From positions 1 through 42,860 of the IMG/VR virus record IMGVR_UViG_3300045996_000661: a stretch of 42,860 bases of DNA; one strand, written 5' to 3'. Made by a program: the position numbers and the translations under genes. This document shows positions 39,500 to 42,860 of the stretch, one piece after another; positions within the stretch are counted from its first letter, which is position 1; each line of letters starts with the position of its first letter. The stretch comes from a virus. The notes beneath the pieces were generated by a model that was not told where the DNA came from, searched no databases, and was given only the letters and a program-made list of their open reading frames with translations.

Positions 39500-39823
39500 T
39501 TATTGAACTCTCCAGATAGTGTACCTCACTTCTGAATTTATAGTTTCCTTCTTGTACCTGAATATTTTCTGAGCCACGTAGCCTCCGATTGAATTTTGCA
39601 AGACATTTCTTCGCCTTCTCATCTTGCCACTCCTGTTAGGTATATGATTTTCCAATTCATCCAGTCGCCTGAGTTCATCGAGTACCAGTTTACCTTTCTC
39701 TTCCAAGTCGTCAGAGCCTACAACGAAACCCTTGACTAAACAGGATTGGTTCAATACAAAGTGATAAAAGATTTTCTTAGCAGTTTCCTTTACTGAGTCC
39801 TCAGCATATATACGTGTATCCAT
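39500..39823 (-). CDS. Hypothetical protein, 107 residues
   Basis: No family recognised. Acidic helical first half (DSVKETAKKIFYHFVLN) and a basic second half (SGKMRRRRNVLQNSIGGYVAQKIFRYKKE), ending YTIWRVQ; DNA binding is plausible. I chose the ATG at 39823, not an upstream TTG. The -7 element TATATTTG lies four bases before this ATG, so the message would be nearly leaderless. Being the first gene after the repeat-rich gap, it could bind those repeats, like a plasmid-type initiator or regulator, but that is inference. Confidence 0.6.
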   Translation of the reverse strand: MDTRIYAEDSVKETAKKIFYHFVLNQSCLVKGFVVGSDDLEEKGKLVLDELRRLDELENHIPNRSGKMRRRRNVLQNSIGGYVAQKIFRYKKETINSEVRYTIWRVQ

Positions 39824-39827
39824 GCAA

Positions 39828-39835
39828 CAAATATA
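39828..39835 (-). promoter_or_regulatory. -7 element TATATTTG directly before a start codon
   Basis: A perfect TAnnTTTG lies four bases upstream of the ATG at 39823. No TTTG is seen at 20 bp; the repeats of the origin-like region begin just upstream. Confidence 0.45.
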
Positions 39836-39841
39836 TGTCAA

Positions 39842-40325
39842 TTTTGGTATATAGTTATTAACAAGTTACCCACAAAATTTGTGGTAACCTGTGGTAGGCT
39901 GTGGTAACCTTGTACGAAGGTCTTCCTACCACGCGTAACGTGTTGAAAATCAACGAATTACGAGCAAATGTGGTAGTGTGGTAACCAAAAAACCGAACTT
40001 CACCGTTATAAAATAACATAAATTATATTTCTATGTTGGTTCTATTATCAATCCCATAACTTAGGTAGTAAAACATTACTATTGGTGAAATTTTTTTAAA
40101 AAAATCGAAATTCCCGCGTAATGTTTGCCACTTTTGGTTACCACGTTACCACAAATGGCTATAAGTGATTGAAATACAATGAATTACGTGTGGTAACCTG
40201 CCATCTTGACAAGTTACCACATCTTACCACAAAATCGTTGAAACCCGTTGTGGTGGCGGGTTTGAGGGCTTTTGGTCGGTGGTTACCACACTTTTCGGGT
40301 AATGACAAGCTGGCATGATACTGGA
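39842..40325. repeat. Iteron-rich non-coding region, candidate replication origin
   Basis: About ten copies of GTGGTAACC (or its complement GGTTACCAC) occur in 410 bp. Forward copies start at 39881, 39891 (variant GTGGTAGGC), 39901, 39970 (partial), 39978 and 40190. Reverse copies lie at 39926 (partial), 40136, 40145, 40213, 40223 (variant) and 40281. The first three are tandem with a 10-bp step. A very AT-rich stretch (40000-40110) separates two clusters. This layout is like plasmid and phage origins bound by an initiator. No supported gene lies inside; a frame at 40159-40395 is made mainly of the repeats. Confidence 0.65.
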
Positions 40326-40589
40326 TTATAGCTCCTCGAATTCCTGTATCAAGAGGCTCCTTTCCCTCTTCAGGTTTAAAAGCAGCGACTCCCATCTTAC
40401 AAATTCCAGCTTTATAGGTAACCTGAAGTCAAAATCAACTGTTTCCTGTGATGGAGCTGCAACAGTGATTGCGACTCTTATATCTTCAGGAGGCTCATGC
40501 AATCTTTCGAGATATTTAATCTTCCTTTCAATCGTTGGAAGGAGCTCTTCTTTAATTTCCTTTCCACGTTCAAGTGATTTCTCTGTCAT
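40326..40589 (-). CDS. Hypothetical helical protein, 87 residues
   Basis: No family recognised. Helical with charged heptads at both ends (LERGKEIKEELLPTIERKI and LLLNLKRERSLLIQEFEEL) around a short strand-rich middle; it could be a small coiled-coil dimer. ATGA overlap with the upstream membrane gene. Confidence 0.6.
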   Translation of the reverse strand: MTEKSLERGKEIKEELLPTIERKIKYLERLHEPPEDIRVAITVAAPSQETVDFDFRLPIKLEFVRWESLLLNLKRERSLLIQEFEEL

Positions 40590-40948
40590 TTTACTTCTTT
40601 TAATTTGGTTAATAATTCTGAGTATGTTATCCTTGCAACTGGGTGGCAGTCAAGAGCCTTTGATTGCACTTCGAGGAATACTTCGAGGTCGGATACTATC
40701 TGTTCTGCCTTTATAGCACGTTCTGCCATATCTTTTATGTTACGTCTCCTTTCCTTTGTGGAGTCTCCTTCGAATGGGTCAAGCCAAATAATGACCACGT
40801 TCGAGACTGCGATTGCGAAGGCAACGAAGCCTCTGACTCCTTCTCCCCAAAGAGAAAGGTTAAATGTTGCCTCTGCGAAGCTACCGTAAAGGTAACATAG
40901 AGCTGCAGCCACAGCGAGTGCAATGGCTTCCTTGTAAATCTTCTTCAT
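40586..40948 (-). CDS. Membrane protein, 120 residues
   Basis: Two membrane spans (residues about 7-24, AIALAVAAALCYLYGSF, and 38-56, VRGFVAFAIAVSNVVIIWL) are followed by a charged cytoplasmic helix (about 62-120, with STKERRRNIKDMAERAI). No family recognised. It is in a tight run with its neighbours and may act on the host membrane. Confidence 0.65.
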   Translation of the reverse strand: MKKIYKEAIALAVAAALCYLYGSFAEATFNLSLWGEGVRGFVAFAIAVSNVVIIWLDPFEGDSTKERRRNIKDMAERAIKAEQIVSDLEVFLEVQSKALDCHPVARITYSELLTKLKEVK

Positions 40949-41218
40949 TTATGATTGGTTTTTAGTGTCGAGAATATGAGTTATCTCATCTGCGTTGTAA
41001 GCGAGAATAATGTCTTCGCTGTGTTTCTCCAGGGCTGAGGACAGCATGGAAATTATGCCCATAGGAGAATCAGAGCTCATGTGGTAAGGTATCTTTGCTA
41101 CCCTAGCTTCATAAACTGTGTTCTCCTCGTAAACATGTATTGAGAGTATAACAAGATGAGTATTATGCAACTTGCATATTTCTCTTAGTCTTTTATTCAA
41201 GTCATTTAGCGTTAGCAT
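40949..41218 (-). CDS. Hypothetical protein, 89 residues
   Basis: No family recognised. A strand-rich core (HLVILSIHVYEENTVYEARVAKI) with helices on both sides. It overlaps the preceding gene by 17 bp and abuts the membrane-protein gene, so all belong to one transcript. Confidence 0.6.
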   Translation of the reverse strand: MLTLNDLNKRLREICKLHNTHLVILSIHVYEENTVYEARVAKIPYHMSSDSPMGIISMLSSALEKHSEDIILAYNADEITHILDTKNQS

Positions 41219-41648
41219 AGTTTTCTTTCATTTTGATTTTCCAGACAAATAATGTTTCACAGCCTATATCCTTTGTAGCCTGCAGAGCAAAAGTAAGTTC
41301 ATCTATCTCCTTTACCCTCTCTGCTTGAGCTTTACCTGTACTAAGTCTCCATACTTCGATGAAGTGAGTGTACTGTTTCATATCTTTAGGTTTAGTTCTG
41401 CCTGCCATTTGCATATAACGAAAAGCGTCTGACATAGGATAACTAAGTGCCAGCGATTCTGTCTCATCACCAGTCAATTCCAAGAAGTAACATTGACTCC
41501 AGCCACAAGCTTTAAGAAATCCCTCAAGAACATAGAACGGCTGAAAGAGAGCATGATGATTTACTTTCTTAATAACGTTGTAGATACGTCCTTCTATAGG
41601 ATGGTTATCTCCTGAAAAGCCAGTATGGTCTATACATATAACTCTCAT
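41202..41648 (-). CDS. Hypothetical protein, 148 residues
   Basis: No family recognised. The first 60 residues (MRVICIDHTGFSGDNHPIEG, then IYNVIKKVNHHALFQPFYVLEGF) have the look of a small SH3-like barrel. The second half (about 85-148) is helical (THFIEVWRLSTGKAQAERVKEI). The ATG lies 5 bp below the end of the shifted VirE frame. Confidence 0.6.
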   Translation of the reverse strand: MRVICIDHTGFSGDNHPIEGRIYNVIKKVNHHALFQPFYVLEGFLKACGWSQCYFLELTGDETESLALSYPMSDAFRYMQMAGRTKPKDMKQYTHFIEVWRLSTGKAQAERVKEIDELTFALQATKDIGCETLFVWKIKMKENYANAK

Positions 41649-41653
41649 AAAAC

Positions 41654-41779
41654 TTAATTATATAGTATTTTAAATATATCCATATACGAGTACTCCTCCG
41701 CTGTGTCTAAAGGTTCTGCCTTTATAAACCTATGCGGTAGTGAGCAAAGATACATCATTGCCAAGTATTCGTCTAATCT
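41654..41779 (-). pseudogene. +1-shifted C-terminal extension of the VirE-type ATPase
   Basis: The zero frame of the ATPase stops at TAG (41780-41778), but the +1 frame continues for 41 more codons (RLDEYLAMMYLCSLPHRFIK and on to DIFKILYN) and ends 5 bp before the next start. The text joins smoothly (ELFNKYKPDAF, then RLDEYLAMM), and no other gene fills this space. At the junction the codons are TTT TAG in a TTTT run, where tRNA-Phe can slip +1 and re-pair perfectly. It is either a programmed +1 frameshift or a one-base insertion. Confidence 0.55.
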
Positions 41780-42362
41780 AAAAGGCATCTGGTTTGTATT
41801 TATTAAATAGTTCAACCCATAATTGTCTCTTATCAACATTGTTGAAGACGGCATGGGCTACAGCAAGTATTTTAAGAACGATTTGACGCTGAGACTTAAA
41901 AACCCAAGTATCGTTAGTGGTAACAATAAATGACGAGAGCCTCTTTGTTGCTACTGGCCTGTCAGTATATGGCAGCCTTACTTCAAAGCAATCACTTGCA
42001 GCCAATGCCGAAAGAACTTTAAAATCATTCTTGGTATTGACTTCGTAATTGATTATAGGAATATCGTACAAAGCTCGTTTATCAAGAGATGGACTAAAGA
42101 AATCCATAAACCATCCGCTCCAAGGAGCCAGCTCAGACACCCAAACGCTTTTGCCGATTCCTTGTGGTCCTTCTAAGACAAGGAACTTATGGTTTGGTCG
42201 GTAGTAAAAAGAATTAACGACTCCTTCAAGCCATTCGTCTAGGACGTTAATATCCTGACCATCCTGAAGTATTAAACTCCTCTTAAGGAGGTCAATATTG
42301 CCAGTTGTTTCTTTTATTGGATGAGCGTACAGCTCATTCAATAGAATGTCTCTTTGTTCCAT
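41778..42362 (-). CDS. VirE/VapE-type P-loop ATPase
   Basis: The 194-residue zero-frame product has Walker A GPQGIGKS (near 63-70), a strand followed by IPIINYEV where Walker B is expected (acidic residue shifted), and SSFIVTTND (near 145), the sensor-type strand of VirE helicase domains. It lacks the primase domain of the 745-residue protein and is shorter than typical VirE ATPases; the +1-shifted tail of 41 residues would restore a length of 235. Role: probably helicase loading or remodelling near the origin-like region. Start ATG at 42362. Confidence 0.72.
   Translation of the reverse strand: MEQRDILLNELYAHPIKETTGNIDLLKRSLILQDGQDINVLDEWLEGVVNSFYYRPNHKFLVLEGPQGIGKSVWVSELAPWSGWFMDFFSPSLDKRALYDIPIINYEVNTKNDFKVLSALAASDCFEVRLPYTDRPVATKRLSSFIVTTNDTWVFKSQRQIVLKILAVAHAVFNNVDKRQLWVELFNKYKPDAF
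42161..42287. repeat. Terminal direct repeat, right copy
   Basis: Identical to bases 1-127; lies inside the VirE-type gene and covers its Walker A region. Homology continues beyond it to the right edge (42288-42860 against 128-700), with strong similarity in the 98-residue gene and clear divergence in the next one. Confidence 0.9.
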
Positions 42363-42365
42363 ATA

Positions 42366-42662
42366 TTAGTTTTGTCTTGGTTTCTGTCCTTTGGTAATAT
42401 CAGCTTCATGGATTACTCTTCCAGCTTCAATTACAGCTTTCTTTAGTTCAATCATCTTGCCAATTACTACTGGATATATACCCATAGATACATTTCCTGT
42501 ACTGTCGCCAATTAAAGCCTTGTGTTCAGCATAGGCTTTCACAATCTCTGGTCGAGAAGCAAGTTCAACGAGCTGCTCTGCAGACTCAATATCGAGATTG
42601 GAAAGCTCATCCAATACGCGAGTCATTGCTTCCATAGTGAAAGCGATTCTGAGGGGGTTCAT
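42366..42662 (-). CDS. Conserved phage protein of 98 residues (copy B)
   Basis: Same length and termini as copy A at 206-502, with a handful of conservative substitutions. Nucleotide changes are mostly silent, indicating purifying selection. Function unknown. It lies 3 bp before the VirE-type ATPase. Confidence 0.8.
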   Translation of the reverse strand: MNPLRIAFTMEAMTRVLDELSNLDIESAEQLVELASRPEIVKAYAEHKALIGDSTGNVSMGIYPVVIGKMIELKKAVIEAGRVIHEADITKGQKPRQN

Positions 42663-42665
42663 AAC

Positions 42666-42860
42666 TTATAGTTTTAATTTAGGTTTCCAGCCAATATTGT
42701 TTCCTCTACCGTTAGAGATATAATCTGCAAAAGCTTCCATATCTCCAGTCATACCGAGACCTCTATAGTCCTGGGTATTACGAGCATTCTTCTTTGTGGA
42801 GCTCTCGTTGTAAACTTGTTTCACAACAGCATCAACCTCGAATAAGGCTGGTGCTGATAC
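42666..42860 (-). CDS. Small basic protein (copy B, 5' end cut by window)
   Basis: The last 64 codons of the homologue of the 71-residue protein are present. VSAPALFEV, VVKQVYNE and the WKPKLKL end are kept, while the middle (NTQDYRGLGMTGDMEAFADYI) differs widely from copy A. The start lies beyond the right edge. Confidence 0.7.
   Translation of the reverse strand, partial: VSAPALFEVDAVVKQVYNESSTKKNARNTQDYRGLGMTGDMEAFADYISNGRGNNIGWKPKLKL

Noticed and set aside
39842-40325. CRISPR array
   Set aside because: Repeats are about 9 bp, irregularly spaced and in both orientations; no cas genes.
40159-40395. Minus-strand frame of 78 codons in the repeat region
   Set aside because: It is composed mostly of GTGGTAACC repeats and overlaps the real 87-residue gene in another frame.
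42161-42860. True tandem duplication of a three-gene block
   Set aside because: Possible, but the exact 127-bp match starting at base 1 is better explained by overlap of circular-genome ends with strain differences. Kept as the alternative.
1-42860. Integrase, excisionase or CI-type repressor
   Set aside because: None seen among the supported genes, and no attachment-like repeat beside a complete tRNA.

Overview
The window reads as an essentially complete genome of a long-tailed (siphovirus-type) double-stranded DNA phage of a Bacteroidota host. The host call rests on several signs. Promoters have the Bacteroidota form, TTTG then 20 bp then TAnnTTTG. Starts lack Shine-Dalgarno sequences and sit behind A-rich leaders. 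The primase has a BT4734/VirE-type layout, and SSB ends in DDLPF. All supported protein genes lie on the minus strand, so the map is read from right to left. No integrase, excisionase or repressor was recognised, which fits a virulent phage. The two ends overlap: bases 1-127 are identical to 42161-42287, then the copies diverge. The simplest reading is a circular map of about 42,160 bp whose ends were assembled from two co-existing strains; a real tandem duplication is the alternative.

Reading right to left: 42860-40326 carries a VirE/VapE-type ATPase (apparently interrupted by a +1 frameshift at TTT TAG) and small hypothetical genes. 40325-39842 is a non-coding stretch packed with GTGGTAACC-type repeats in both orientations, the best replication-origin candidate. 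39823-38668 carries a small unknown protein, a VRR-NUC nuclease and a gp3-like small terminase. 38667-35772 is a sparse accessory island between small and large terminase, with small genes flanked by their own promoters and terminators. 35771-14732 is the virion block: large terminase, portal, prohead protease, major capsid protein, a secreted-type small protein, connectors, tail tube, tape measure, a large tail-tip protein with Ig-like repeats, two fibre proteins and a metzincin-like metalloprotease. 14707-12822 is the lysis cassette: small membrane proteins, holin candidate, u-spanin and an M15 endolysin with an embedded EF-hand.

12777-1 is the early and replication half: annealing-protein candidate, exonuclease, DNA methyltransferase, a KTSC-SSB fusion, a cluster of odd tRNA-like elements, a DUF4406-like protein, an SF2 helicase, the primase-helicase, MazG-like and Nudix enzymes, and many short genes coupled by ATGA overlaps.

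Regulation appears rich for this size. A promoter architecture with TTAAC pairs exactly 11 bp apart recurs, a GTGAAAC-N14-GTTTCAC operator-like palindrome occurs twice, a shared leader precedes several genes, and hairpin terminators sit just upstream of start codons. The most unusual elements are the tRNA-like array, virion-block proteins with Sec-type signal peptides, an 85-residue module shared by connector and fibre, and the autonomous island between the terminase genes.
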